This document shows positions 15,022-23,344 of a stretch of DNA of 47,885 nt, piece after piece. Where the stretch lies: NCBI GenBank assembly GCA_000997465.1, contig LCBW01000003.1, positions 1 to 47,885 on the forward strand, written 5' to 3'. A model generated the notes under the pieces. That model saw only the letters and a list, made by a program, of their open reading frames with translations, did not search any database and was not told the DNA's origin. The first letter of the stretch is position 1. Every line of letters starts with the position of its first letter. The position numbers and the translations under genes are program-made. Source of the stretch: Parcubacteria group bacterium GW2011_GWC1_41_7. Lineage in GTDB: Bacteria; Patescibacteriota; Minisyncoccia; UBA6257; HR35.

Positions 15022-16011
15022 ATGAAAGATTTTGCAGACCTATACAATCATTCACCCTTAGATGTACAGAATTTTTTGTATTCTGATGATTTTTGGTTTT
15101 TTGTCGATGAAGCTGAGAAAAAATTTTCCATTGAAGAAGAACAGAGCATTCAATTCGCATATTTGCTTCAAGATTTTGCAATGGGAGCTACTGAATTTGA
15201 TAACCAAGCGGGGCTTACGGAAGCCCTAAAAACTGATGTGGGTATTCGCGCTGATCTTGCTCCTTCGCTTGCGTATATGATTTGGACTCGCTTTAAGCCA
15301 CTTTTTGAACACCTTAAAAAACAAGCGGAAGAAAAGCAAGAAGCAAGCAGGCAAGAACAACTGCGATCGGTTATTGCGCAATCGCAAAAAAGAGAATCGC
15401 TTTTGAAGGCGGCGCAAGAAGAGCAAATGCAACAGATGCGCAAAAGTGCGCTTGATTTAAACCGCGTTGCAGGCGTTGCAACGTCGCGCGTCCCCATCCC
15501 CACACGCATTAAAATTCCCATAGAACACGAAGATGTTGGAGAAAAAATTTCGCCTGTGCGCCCAAAACAAGAAGAGGAGAAAATTATTATTACAGAGTTC
15601 CCAGACGATGAAAGGGTTGTCCACCCTACGACACAGACACCTCAGCCGCACTTTACTGAAAAACAAAAAGATATTCCTCAGAATTTTATTCCCTCATCTC
15701 AATTTCATGCACCGGAAAACCCACAGGATGAAATGGATCAATTGCAATATCGCGTTATAGGAATGCCTAAAAATCAAAATGCGGCGCCGATGGAGAGCCG
15801 CAAGCGCAGACCTGAAGGGGCTGTGGCGCCCAATGCGGTATCGCAAGCAACTGTACTACAAAAAAAATCCGAAGAGATACTTCATTTTCCACCCGCAAAA
15901 GAAATTCCGCAGTCGCCTCCATCAAACGAGACTCCGCCTACAGCCACAGTTGATTTACATACATTGCAAAAAAAAGATTCGGATAGCGCCGTTGATCTTT
16001 CTGGCAAATAA
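15022..16011 (+). CDS. Hypothetical cytoplasmic protein with coiled coil and proline-rich tail
   Basis: A 329-residue protein not recognised by family. Residues 1-90 are helical and acidic and look globular (DLYNHSPLDVQNFLYSDD, WFFVDEAEKKF). Residues about 95-155 are a charged coiled coil rich in Q, E, K and R. The rest is a proline- and glutamine-rich, probably disordered tail (for example PPSNETPPTATVDLH). No signal peptide or membrane segment is present. It sits between the VirB6-like and PrgI genes, so it may be a cytoplasmic partner or regulator of the machine. Low-complexity composition limits any homology claim. Confidence 0.65.
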   Translation: MKDFADLYNHSPLDVQNFLYSDDFWFFVDEAEKKFSIEEEQSIQFAYLLQDFAMGATEFDNQAGLTEALKTDVGIRADLAPSLAYMIWTRFKPLFEHLKKQAEEKQEASRQEQLRSVIAQSQKRESLLKAAQEEQMQQMRKSALDLNRVAGVATSRVPIPTRIKIPIEHEDVGEKISPVRPKQEEEKIIITEFPDDERVVHPTTQTPQPHFTEKQKDIPQNFIPSSQFHAPENPQDEMDQLQYRVIGMPKNQNAAPMESRKRRPEGAVAPNAVSQATVLQKKSEEILHFPPAKEIPQSPPSNETPPTATVDLHTLQKKDSDSAVDLSGK

Positions 16012-16089
16012 TTCAGTTTAATTGATCGTCTTGCCTGTATAATAAAAATATAGTTTTTGTTTTATTATTTTCACTTTTTACTTTTTATC

Positions 16090-16677
16090 ATGCGCTTCAA
16101 CGTTCCCCAATACATTACTATTGAAGATAAACTGCTGGGATTAATTACCTTTAAACAACTTTTTTTATTGCTGGGTGCTTTTATCGCAAGTTACACCACC
16201 TTTAAAATCGTTGGTGGTCCCATTGCGTGGATTGTCACCCTCGTAAGCTTTCTCATTGCCGGCTCTTTGGGATTTATGCGGGTAAATGGGAAATCGCTTT
16301 TATCCGCCTTGCCCAGAGTTTTGAGCTATTTTTTAGGAGGGAAACAGTACTTTTGGCAAGCATCCGCACCCACATCAACAAAAACAATAGAAGTTTCCGT
16401 TATTCATAAATATTTTCTCCCACAAGAGCATGAGACCGAATCTTTTGGTATAGAAAAAAATGCAGTCCCTGAAATTTCCGAAGAACCCTTACCCGAAATG
16501 CCAAAAATCCCGATCCCCAAGACAATTCCCCAAAGACAAAAAGAAGAAGGCGTTACCGAGTTTAAAAAAACTCAGCCCCTGGTGCGTTATATTCAATATG
16601 CCCATAAGCACGGACAAAATCCGGTTAATCCGTATCGCTATTTTCCGCTTCCTCATTTTCCTAAAAGACAATGGTAA
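16090..16677 (+). CDS. PrgI-family T4SS membrane protein
   Basis: A 195-residue protein matching the PrgI family, the small inner-membrane (VirB3-like) component that precedes VirB4 in Gram-positive and CPR T4SS loci. The true start is taken at 16090, where MRFNVPQYITIEDKLLGLIT gives the diagnostic N terminus (NVPQYI, then D/EDKLLG). The upstream frame is hydrophobic junk. Two membrane helices lie at about residues 25-62 (FKQLFLLLGAFIASY and IAWIVTLVSFLIAGSLGF). The cytoplasmic tail is Pro/Glu-rich. A TATAAT at 16038-16043 could be a promoter for the downstream half of the locus. Its end overlaps the next gene by 7 bases. Confidence 0.85.
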   Translation: MRFNVPQYITIEDKLLGLITFKQLFLLLGAFIASYTTFKIVGGPIAWIVTLVSFLIAGSLGFMRVNGKSLLSALPRVLSYFLGGKQYFWQASAPTSTKTIEVSVIHKYFLPQEHETESFGIEKNAVPEISEEPLPEMPKIPIPKTIPQRQKEEGVTEFKKTQPLVRYIQYAHKHGQNPVNPYRYFPLPHFPKRQW

Positions 16678-17300
16678 GTTCTGTTTTGCAACTTATAAAA
16701 GTAAAAAATATAAAAGATGATGTTTTTGTTATGGACAACAATGCCTTGCGCGCGGTACTTGCGGTGCCGGGTATCAACTTTTCACTCCTTACGGATACTG
16801 AAAAAGAAATTGTTATTTCACAGTTTAAGGAACTTTTAGATGGTCTTGACTTTCCACTCCAATTTCTTATTGTGTCGCGTTTTGCAAATACGGAAAACTA
16901 TATCAATGTCTTGCGCGTAAAGTTAGGCGACGAAACTGAACCGCTTATCCGGTTGCAACTTGAAGATTACATTAAATTTATTCGTGAGTATACCGAAACG
17001 CATAAAGTTATGAAAAAAATCTTTTATGTTGTTGTGCCGTATGAACCCTCTGTTATTCAAACAGGATCGTTTCTTAGCAAAAAACAGACGCAAAAAAACG
17101 AGGCGTACTTTCAACAACTTGAGCAGTTGGAGACGCGCGTTATTTACATTTCAGAAAAATTATCTGGTATTGGGCTGCAGCCCATTCGATTAAATAATGG
17201 AGAGCTTACACAGCTTCTTTTTGAAATGTACAATCCGTCCATCAGGTGGGGATCTGCTCCGATTGAATTATTTGAGGAACTTATGCAAAAAATCCAATGA
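16671..17300 (+). CDS. TraC/VirB4 N-terminal-domain protein
   Basis: A 209-residue soluble protein resembling the N-terminal domain of VirB4/TraC ATPases, encoded separately from the motor. Motifs: LLQLIKVKNI-type start, RAVLAVPGINFSLLT, then QFKELLDGLDFPLQFLIVSR, and a later FYVVVPYEP strand. It has no Walker motif. A separate TraC-like domain ahead of the ATPase gene is common in CPR loci, so I read this as a natural split, not a frameshift. The junction is a clean ATGA overlap. It probably binds the VirB4 ATPase at the membrane next to PrgI. Confidence 0.75.
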   Translation: MVSSVLQLIKVKNIKDDVFVMDNNALRAVLAVPGINFSLLTDTEKEIVISQFKELLDGLDFPLQFLIVSRFANTENYINVLRVKLGDETEPLIRLQLEDYIKFIREYTETHKVMKKIFYVVVPYEPSVIQTGSFLSKKQTQKNEAYFQQLEQLETRVIYISEKLSGIGLQPIRLNNGELTQLLFEMYNPSIRWGSAPIELFEELMQKIQ

Positions 17301-19123
17301 AGCTGCCACATTTTTCTTTTGGAAAAAAATCTAGCGGGGGACAAAAAATAAATATTCCCACTGAAGAAACCGATTATGGATTTTCCAAAATAAAAGAAAT
17401 TATCGCCCCCCCAGGAGCGCTTTTCAACTCACAAGATTTCCAAGTGGGGGAAGTATATGGAAAAAATATTCTTATTTTAGCATATCCAAAATTTCTTTTT
17501 GCGGGATGGCTTGAAAAAATACTAGAAATCCAAGAGGCATTTAATCTATCTCTTTTTGCTATTCCTATGGATGTCCCGACGGTACTCAAAACCCTTGAGA
17601 AGCAACTTGCGCGCGTTGAAGCGCAAATTGAAGAGCGCGAAGAGCGGGGGCTCGTGCGATCCCCGGAACTAGGAACTGCGTATGAGGACATTGAAACACT
17701 CCGCGACTCGCTCGTGCAAGCAAGAGAAAAAATGATGCAGGTTGGGTTGTATATGACTGTATATAATGAATCAAAAGAGGAAATTTCCATTCAAGAGAAA
17801 GAAATGGTGAAGATGCTTGAAAGCTCTCTTATTTTAGCAAAGCCGGTTATTTTTCAGCAAGAAGATGCGTTTATTTCAACTCTTCCTTTGGGGTTGGACA
17901 AAATGGAATCGCATTATCAGATGAACTCTTCGCCTGCATCGTCGTTTTTCCCATTTATCTCTTCAGAACTATCAACTGATAATGGAACGCTTTTAGGAAT
18001 TAACTTGCAAGATAATAGCTTGGTTATTTTTGACCGGTTTGCGTTTGAAAACGCGCACATGGTAACATTTGCCAGATCAGGAGCTGGAAAATCATACACC
18101 TCAAAAATTGAAATGATGCGCAATTTGATGATGGGTATTGATGTTATTGCGCTTGATCCTGAAAATGAGTATCGCTCTATTGCGGAAATTTACGGAGGAA
18201 GCTTTATTCCGGTTTCTTTAAAATCAGAATTTCACCTTAATCCTTTTGATCTTCCGCCTCCCCTTAAAGACGAGGAACCTATTGAACTATTTAAAGAGAA
18301 AGTTGCCGATGTGCTCGGGCTCATTGAACTTCTCATTGGAGAAAAACTCCCCTCAGACCAATTGGTAATATTTGATCGCGCAATCAACCAAACATATGCA
18401 TCGTTTAATATTTTACCTGAGAGCGATTTTTCAAAAGTTGAATTATTCCCAACCTTAAACGATTTTGCAAAAGTGCTTCGCGGGGTAGAGGGAGGTGATG
18501 CGCTTGCTGAAAAATTGTATCCATTTACTGAAGGAAGCTTCAACGGATTTATCAACCAACAATCTAATGTTGAGCTCAATAAACGCATTGTCGTGTTTGG
18601 ATTTCGGGATCTTGTTGAAGAGCTTCGTCCCATTGGCATGTATATTGTGCTTAACTATGTTATGAACCGCATCCGAAAAGAAGTAAAGCGAAGAATTGTG
18701 GTACTTGATGAAGCATGGTGGCTTATGAAACAAGAGGCCGCGGCAATGTTTTTACTTAACTCTATTAAGCGCGGACGCAAATATATGCTTGGAATCTCAA
18801 GTATTACCCAAGACGTTGAGGACTTTTTAAATTCTCCTTATGGAAAGCCGATCATTACTAATTCGGGCCTTGTATTTCTTATGAAACAATCTCCCGCAAC
18901 TATTGATCTTGTGGGGCAGGTGTTTGCGCTCTCAGACGGTGAAAAAAAATTTCTCTTGCAAGCAGAACGGGGGAGGGGTATTCTTATTGCAGGATTAAAA
19001 CGCGTACCTCTTTTTGTACTTGCTTCCTACGCAGAAGATCAAATCATCCGATCAACCCCCGAACAGCTTTTGCTTCTCCAGCAATCTGAAAAAAATGCAG
19101 AAAATACACCAAGCTCCTCATAA
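17297..19123 (+). CDS. VirB4/TraC-type T4SS ATPase
   Basis: A 608-residue motor ATPase that energises substrate or pilin transfer in T4SS. An N-terminal domain (about residues 40-200) includes a coiled coil (LEKQLARVEAQIEEREERG). The ATPase domain has Walker A SGAGKSYTSK at about 262-271, then DPENEYRSI, and Walker B IVVLDEAWWL at about 466-475. SIKRGRKY and the Q in SSITQDVEDF follow, with GRGILIA near the end. All are hallmarks of VirB4/TraC/TrbE. It is cytosolic and membrane-associated. No VirD4-type coupling ATPase or relaxase occurs in the window. Confidence 0.92.
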   Translation: MKLPHFSFGKKSSGGQKINIPTEETDYGFSKIKEIIAPPGALFNSQDFQVGEVYGKNILILAYPKFLFAGWLEKILEIQEAFNLSLFAIPMDVPTVLKTLEKQLARVEAQIEEREERGLVRSPELGTAYEDIETLRDSLVQAREKMMQVGLYMTVYNESKEEISIQEKEMVKMLESSLILAKPVIFQQEDAFISTLPLGLDKMESHYQMNSSPASSFFPFISSELSTDNGTLLGINLQDNSLVIFDRFAFENAHMVTFARSGAGKSYTSKIEMMRNLMMGIDVIALDPENEYRSIAEIYGGSFIPVSLKSEFHLNPFDLPPPLKDEEPIELFKEKVADVLGLIELLIGEKLPSDQLVIFDRAINQTYASFNILPESDFSKVELFPTLNDFAKVLRGVEGGDALAEKLYPFTEGSFNGFINQQSNVELNKRIVVFGFRDLVEELRPIGMYIVLNYVMNRIRKEVKRRIVVLDEAWWLMKQEAAAMFLLNSIKRGRKYMLGISSITQDVEDFLNSPYGKPIITNSGLVFLMKQSPATIDLVGQVFALSDGEKKFLLQAERGRGILIAGLKRVPLFVLASYAEDQIIRSTPEQLLLLQQSEKNAENTPSSS

Positions 19124-19817
19124 CTCTTCTTCTCAAAATCAACGCCCGAAACGCATCAAAGACGAATTTCATCCAGAGCGCTCACTTTTACAGCAACAAG
19201 GCCAAACTGATAGCGAACACGTAAATTCTCCCTCGGGCACACCAACTTCGGGACGCACCCCCGAGCAACAAAGAGGGCAAAAAATATACGATTCTCAAGA
19301 AAATCGCGGTGATGACATTAAGCCGTTTTCTTCTTTGCAAAAAAATGCAGGATCTGATGAACAACAGGGGAAAACCCCCGTTGTTGCTCTTTTTTTTACC
19401 CTTTGGGCAGGGCTTTCCCTTGATATTGTTGAAATCATATCAGCTGGATTTGACCTGACGATTATCGCCGGTATTCTTATTCGACTGGTGACGCTTCCTA
19501 TTGAAGCGCTCTATGTGCTTTTATTCACCTTTGTATGTTGGAGCCAAAAAATTCCTTCGGAAGAACGCAATGTCGCAAATTTGATCCGCGGAACCGCCAT
19601 GTTGTTTCAGGGAGTTGAGCTTTCGGCAAATTTTTTTCCTCCAGGACTCGCACTTATTGAAATTCTTCCCTTAAAAACACTTTCGGTTATTATGATTTTT
19701 TTCCTTCGTCCCCTTATTAAAAAACTTGCTCCCAATATTCCTGGTGGAGAAGAAGCACTTGCTACAATAAAAAATGTTTCTTCAAAAATTCCAGACCCCA
19801 AAAAAGTTGGGAAATAA
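19095..19817 (+). CDS. Hypothetical membrane protein with disordered N terminus
   Basis: A 240-residue protein of unknown function. The chosen ATG (19095) overlaps the end of the VirB4 gene by 29 bases. Residues 1-95 are low complexity, rich in Q, S, N and charged residues and probably disordered. Three hydrophobic segments follow (about residues 97-118, 123-155 and 178-200), then a basic, amphipathic C terminus with an AxxxIKNVSSKIPDPKK end. The topology suggests a cytoplasmic N-terminal tail and an inner-membrane C-terminal part. Conserved position after VirB4 suggests an accessory component. Confidence 0.6.
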   Translation: MQKIHQAPHNSSSQNQRPKRIKDEFHPERSLLQQQGQTDSEHVNSPSGTPTSGRTPEQQRGQKIYDSQENRGDDIKPFSSLQKNAGSDEQQGKTPVVALFFTLWAGLSLDIVEIISAGFDLTIIAGILIRLVTLPIEALYVLLFTFVCWSQKIPSEERNVANLIRGTAMLFQGVELSANFFPPGLALIEILPLKTLSVIMIFFLRPLIKKLAPNIPGGEEALATIKNVSSKIPDPKKVGK

Positions 19818-19834
19818 TTGAGGGGATTTATAAT
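19807..19834 (+). promoter_or_regulatory. Promoter before the secreted gene at 19841 (TTGGGA-N16-TATAAT)
   Basis: TTGGGA (19807-19812) and TATAAT (19829-19834) are 16 bases apart. The ATG follows the -10 box by 6 bases, so transcription would begin at or next to the start codon. It allows expression of the pilin-end of the locus independently of the upstream genes. Confidence 0.6.
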
Positions 19835-19840
19835 AGAGAT

Positions 19841-20473
19841 ATGAGAAATTGCCTATTTTTTTTCGTTGCATTCATTTTATTCTTTTCGGCTTCGCTTGCA
19901 CATGCCCAAACGCTTGATTTTTTTTATGCGTTTGCAAAAAAAACATCCGGGGGGATTCTTTTGGGGGTTGAAACGCAAGCACAAAAAGACGGAATTCTTA
20001 TTCCGCCGGAACAGCTTAGTTATAAATGGAATTTATATGCCGGGACGACAATCAAAAAATCAACGCTTTCTCCTGTTTTAAAAATTATGACCCCTCCGGG
20101 AACCACTGAGGTTTCAGGATCTGTGACGATCGCGGCATACCGATCGGGATTTGAAGCAAGCCGCAATTTTTCGCTTTTCCTCCCTGGCCCTCGCGCAAGT
20201 ATTGTCAAATATGACCCTTCTTTAAATCTTTTTCTTCCTCTTTCGTTGCCGCTTCTTCGCGGACAAATGATCGGGGCTTTAGTTTTTTCATTTTCGGTTC
20301 CTGATAACCAGTTGTCTTATTCTTGGAAAATAGGAAATGCTTCGCTCGCCTCTTCTCAATTTTTACAAATTGCCGCCAATCAGCTCTCAATTGGAGACGG
20401 AACGAGTGTTACTGTTTCAAATCCTTCATACTCACGCGAATTTGCTCAAGATCAAAAAACAATTATTGAGTAA
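19841..20473 (+). CDS. Secreted hypothetical protein of the T4SS-like locus
   Basis: A 210-residue protein with a clear signal peptide (hydrophobic residues 4-19, cleavage after SLAHA). The mature part is beta-rich. It appears to hold two similar Ig-like/PKD-like units: LSYKWNLYAGTT...SGSVTIAAYRSG and LSYSWKIGNAS...DGTSVTVSNPS. The shared L-S-Y-x-W motif occurs near residues 65-69 and 165-169. An internal hydrophobic patch lies at about residues 125-150. No enzymatic motif is visible. The next gene starts on the last base of its stop codon (TAATG), so the two are translationally coupled. A surface or periplasmic structural role is inferred. Confidence 0.65.
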   Translation: MRNCLFFFVAFILFFSASLAHAQTLDFFYAFAKKTSGGILLGVETQAQKDGILIPPEQLSYKWNLYAGTTIKKSTLSPVLKIMTPPGTTEVSGSVTIAAYRSGFEASRNFSLFLPGPRASIVKYDPSLNLFLPLSLPLLRGQMIGALVFSFSVPDNQLSYSWKIGNASLASSQFLQIAANQLSIGDGTSVTVSNPSYSREFAQDQKTIIE

Positions 20474-21507
20474 TGCCATTTTTCTCCTTTGTATACGCAC
20501 AAAACCAAGAAAGTGCCGTAGGGCTTATTCAGCAGTACTGCACAAATTCAGCAGGTATTCAACAATGCCTACAGGGGCTGTATAACGCAGGAGTTATGCT
20601 TGCTATTGCAATCGCATTTCTCATGGTGGTGTATGGGGCGTTCAAATATATTATCGGTGCGGCGGGAAACACAAAAGCTGCAGGAAAACAACACGTACAA
20701 AATGCCGTTATGGGTGTTGCGTTTATCTTTATTTCAGGAACTATTTTATATTGGGTAAACCCTTCGATTTTCAATGCGGAGCTTATTTTATACAATGTAA
20801 AAAAACTAAAGGTTCCTACGGCTGGAATAACCCTCAATTCATATGGCGGGGCTGGTGGAGGAAGCGCTTCTTCTGGAAATCTTTCATATACGGAACCCCC
20901 AGCGCCATCTGGAACTCCTATATATGATGGAGAAATTTGGGTAACTAATTATTACGGCACAACCGAGGGGGAGGGAGAACAGAGGGGTGGATATCCATAC
21001 TCTTCTCCACGCACTTTTCCGGCAAATTTTTTACTACAGGGAAGTGGTTTGTGCGAAGGAGGTTCATTTCTCTCAAAAAGAAATGAACATACCGGAAGCC
21101 AGATTAATCAAAAAATCTATGCACTTTGTAACGGCTATAATGGCTGGATTAATGTTGGTTCAGGAAGTGGACCCCAAAAAGTTTCTGGTCCCACAGAGGC
21201 CTGTGGAAATATTATAGGGCTTGGGGTTGTTGCTGTTCCTGCGGCGTGGCATACCTCAATTGTTGAATTTTACAGCGGCACTACAGTAAAAAGATTTTAT
21301 GGAACAGATCGAGGGGGCGCCATCAACGACCATCACATTGATATTTATACAGGAGTTGGATTTGAGGCCATTGCCGCACTCCCTTCGTTTGCACAAAGTC
21401 TTGGGCTGCGTACAAGCGGAGGTAAATATTATTTACGCGGAAAAGTTTACAAACTAAATAATGGGTGCAATGCTTCTGAATTAATGCCCCTAAAAAATTC
21501 GTCATGA
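20473..21507 (+). CDS. T4SS pilin-like protein fused to a 3D (cell-wall lytic type) domain
   Basis: A 344-residue protein with two parts. Residues about 10-110 look like a VirB2/T4SS-type pilin: a small Cys pair (YCTNSAGIQQC), then helices GVMLAIAIAFLMVVYGAFKYI and NAVMGVAFIFISGTILYWV. After a Gly/Ser/Pro linker (about 125-155), residues about 230-300 match a 3D domain: GVVAVPAAWHT, TDRGGAINDHHIDIYTG. Such domains occur in MltA-like and Rpf/Sps-like peptidoglycan hydrolases. Two of the three aspartates are visible, while the first is replaced near AVP. The signal segment is very short, and an in-frame TGA at 20467 excludes an upstream extension. Confidence 0.75.
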   Translation: MPFFSFVYAQNQESAVGLIQQYCTNSAGIQQCLQGLYNAGVMLAIAIAFLMVVYGAFKYIIGAAGNTKAAGKQHVQNAVMGVAFIFISGTILYWVNPSIFNAELILYNVKKLKVPTAGITLNSYGGAGGGSASSGNLSYTEPPAPSGTPIYDGEIWVTNYYGTTEGEGEQRGGYPYSSPRTFPANFLLQGSGLCEGGSFLSKRNEHTGSQINQKIYALCNGYNGWINVGSGSGPQKVSGPTEACGNIIGLGVVAVPAAWHTSIVEFYSGTTVKRFYGTDRGGAINDHHIDIYTGVGFEAIAALPSFAQSLGLRTSGGKYYLRGKVYKLNNGCNASELMPLKNSS

Positions 21508-22220
21508 AAAAAATATTATTTTTATTTATTTTATTGACAATTATATTCATTCATAACCCCGCGTATGCGGCAAAAAATGCCCTTCCACAGGAAATTCGTT
21601 CGTTTACAATCAATTTAGATCGTACTGAAAAAAATATTATTTTCGACCCAAATTACCCTAACCCCATAGCATTATCATCGGAAAGGCCCCTTAAAAATAA
21701 CTTGGGAAATTTTACAATTTTTCTAAAAGACATTTCCGGAAATACTGTTTACACAGAAAACATTGACATCCCTTTTGGAAAATCATTAGTATATTTACCT
21801 TATTTTTTAAATAATAGAGGACTGGGTATTTCGTACCTTGAAAGATCGTACTCCTTTGATCTTTCTTCCTTTGCTTTATGTAATGAGGATGCTCAATGCA
21901 ATTTTATGGAAGAATTTTCCACCGCATGTCCGAAAGATTGCGCAAATGCAAAAAATCCCCTATATCCTCGCTCGCCCTATTTTTTTACAGAAAATGAGAT
22001 TGAACTTCCATCTCTTTTTCAAGAGTCTCAATTTTTGCAAGAATTACTTACCCCATCTTTTGTGAATTCTTCATCCCCCCTCACTGAAAAAATTTTCATA
22101 CCTTCATATACTACTTCAACCGCACGCAGAGCAACTGCTTCAAATTTATGGCTACTAGGCGGAGCAATCATTGCGCTTGTTGCCGTACTTATGGGTATTT
22201 CTTGGTACAATAAAAAATAA
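21504..22220 (+). CDS. Secreted, C-terminally anchored hypothetical protein
   Basis: A 238-residue type I membrane protein of unknown function. It has a signal peptide (residues 1-22, cleavage near AYAA), then a beta-rich extracytoplasmic domain. A Cys cluster (CNEDAQCNFMEEFSTACPKDC, four Cys, residues about 129-149) resembles the C-x(n)-C-x(n)-E-x(n)-C-P-x-D-C modules seen in many CPR and archaeal surface proteins. A C-terminal membrane helix (about 212-233, LLGGAIIALVAVLMGISWY) ends in lysines. It overlaps both neighbours by a few bases. It probably sits on the outer face of the cytoplasmic membrane as part of the same apparatus. Confidence 0.65.
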   Translation: MKKILFLFILLTIIFIHNPAYAAKNALPQEIRSFTINLDRTEKNIIFDPNYPNPIALSSERPLKNNLGNFTIFLKDISGNTVYTENIDIPFGKSLVYLPYFLNNRGLGISYLERSYSFDLSSFALCNEDAQCNFMEEFSTACPKDCANAKNPLYPRSPYFFTENEIELPSLFQESQFLQELLTPSFVNSSSPLTEKIFIPSYTTSTARRATASNLWLLGGAIIALVAVLMGISWYNKK

Positions 22221-23344
22221 TGGTAAAAAAAATATTTTTTGCGCTTGGTATTGTCATCCTTATTGCACTTATTGCTCTTTTTATTATGAATAGGAGGCCT
22301 GCACAGCCGATTCCGGATATTTTAACCCTCCCCCAAAAAGATAATCGCCCTTTATCAGAAATTCCAGAAACAACCGGCATTCCTTCGCTTTCAGTCACTT
22401 CTACGCAGCTTGGGGGGCTCTCTGATGAAAATATCGCCACATCTTCAAGTGACTCTATCCGGCCTATTTTTGACAGACCTATGGGATTTTTAGCAGTGGA
22501 TTATCCTGATGTATATGCGTTTGACTTCCAAGAAAAAAGCGTAAAAGTTTTTAATGTAGAAGAAAAAACGTATAGAGAATTACTCCGTGATAAAAATATA
22601 CGGTCCATTCTTTTTTCGCCCTCCAAGGGCACCGTATTGGTTGAAAAAAACATCAACAGCAGAAGCCGATTCTTTTTAATAGATCTTGTACAAGATACCA
22701 CCGCAAGCGTTGACGCATTTGCACGATCATTTGTATGGGATTTAAAAGATACCCTTTGGTATCACTATTCAAATAATTCATCCGTAAACTACATTGGGAC
22801 AATCCAAAACAAAAAATCTTCTCGGGTTATTTCCGTTGGGTTTCCCGATCCTGTCTTTGCGCCATTGCGCGGGAATATATTTATTGCCAACAAAACAAAT
22901 TCGCCTTTATTTTTTATCAATGTGACCACGCAAAAACGCCGGATTCTTGTTTCCCAGCAGTCATTTTTTTCGCTCCTCGCAAATAACACCTATGTATTTG
23001 CAAGTTACGGATCTGAAAATGCAAAAAAAAGCTCAATTATCAATGCTGCCGGAACTATTGTAAAAACATTTCCATGGGGAACCCTTTCTCAAAAATGTAC
23101 CTTTGATCGGATGCTTGTCTGCGGGGTTTCAGTTGATCAATTATCTGTTGGATCGCCCGAAGATTGGGAGATGATGAAGCGACCCTTTTTCGATAAAATT
23201 GTTATATATGATATAGAACGAGATACCGCGCGTGAGATAGAATTACCGGACAGATTTGATGTGGTATCTCCTTCGATAACCCCGTTAGGGATTATTTTTT
23301 GGAACCGGATTGATGCCCAAGCGTATCTCGTACCAATGAAATAA
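22220..23344 (+). CDS. Membrane-anchored beta-propeller-like hypothetical protein
   Basis: A 374-residue protein with one N-terminal membrane anchor (about residues 4-24), a Pro/Ser/Thr-rich linker (about 28-85) and an extracytoplasmic domain of repeated short beta strands. These include VYAFDFQEKSVKVFNVEE, RFFLIDLVQD, PLFFINVTTQKRRIL and KIVIYDIERDTAREIEL, spaced like blades of a WD40/YVTN-type propeller. The repeats are too diverged to name a family. It is the last plus-strand gene of the locus. Its final 60 bases overlap the end of yidC on the other strand, and no terminator is visible between them. Confidence 0.6.
   Translation: MVKKIFFALGIVILIALIALFIMNRRPAQPIPDILTLPQKDNRPLSEIPETTGIPSLSVTSTQLGGLSDENIATSSSDSIRPIFDRPMGFLAVDYPDVYAFDFQEKSVKVFNVEEKTYRELLRDKNIRSILFSPSKGTVLVEKNINSRSRFFLIDLVQDTTASVDAFARSFVWDLKDTLWYHYSNNSSVNYIGTIQNKKSSRVISVGFPDPVFAPLRGNIFIANKTNSPLFFINVTTQKRRILVSQQSFFSLLANNTYVFASYGSENAKKSSIINAAGTIVKTFPWGTLSQKCTFDRMLVCGVSVDQLSVGSPEDWEMMKRPFFDKIVIYDIERDTAREIELPDRFDVVSPSITPLGIIFWNRIDAQAYLVPMK

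Noticed and set aside
16671..19123. Frameshift splitting VirB4 into two genes
   Set aside because: The junction is a clean ATGA overlap, the second protein has its own full N-terminal domain, and separate TraC-like and ATPase genes are common in such loci.
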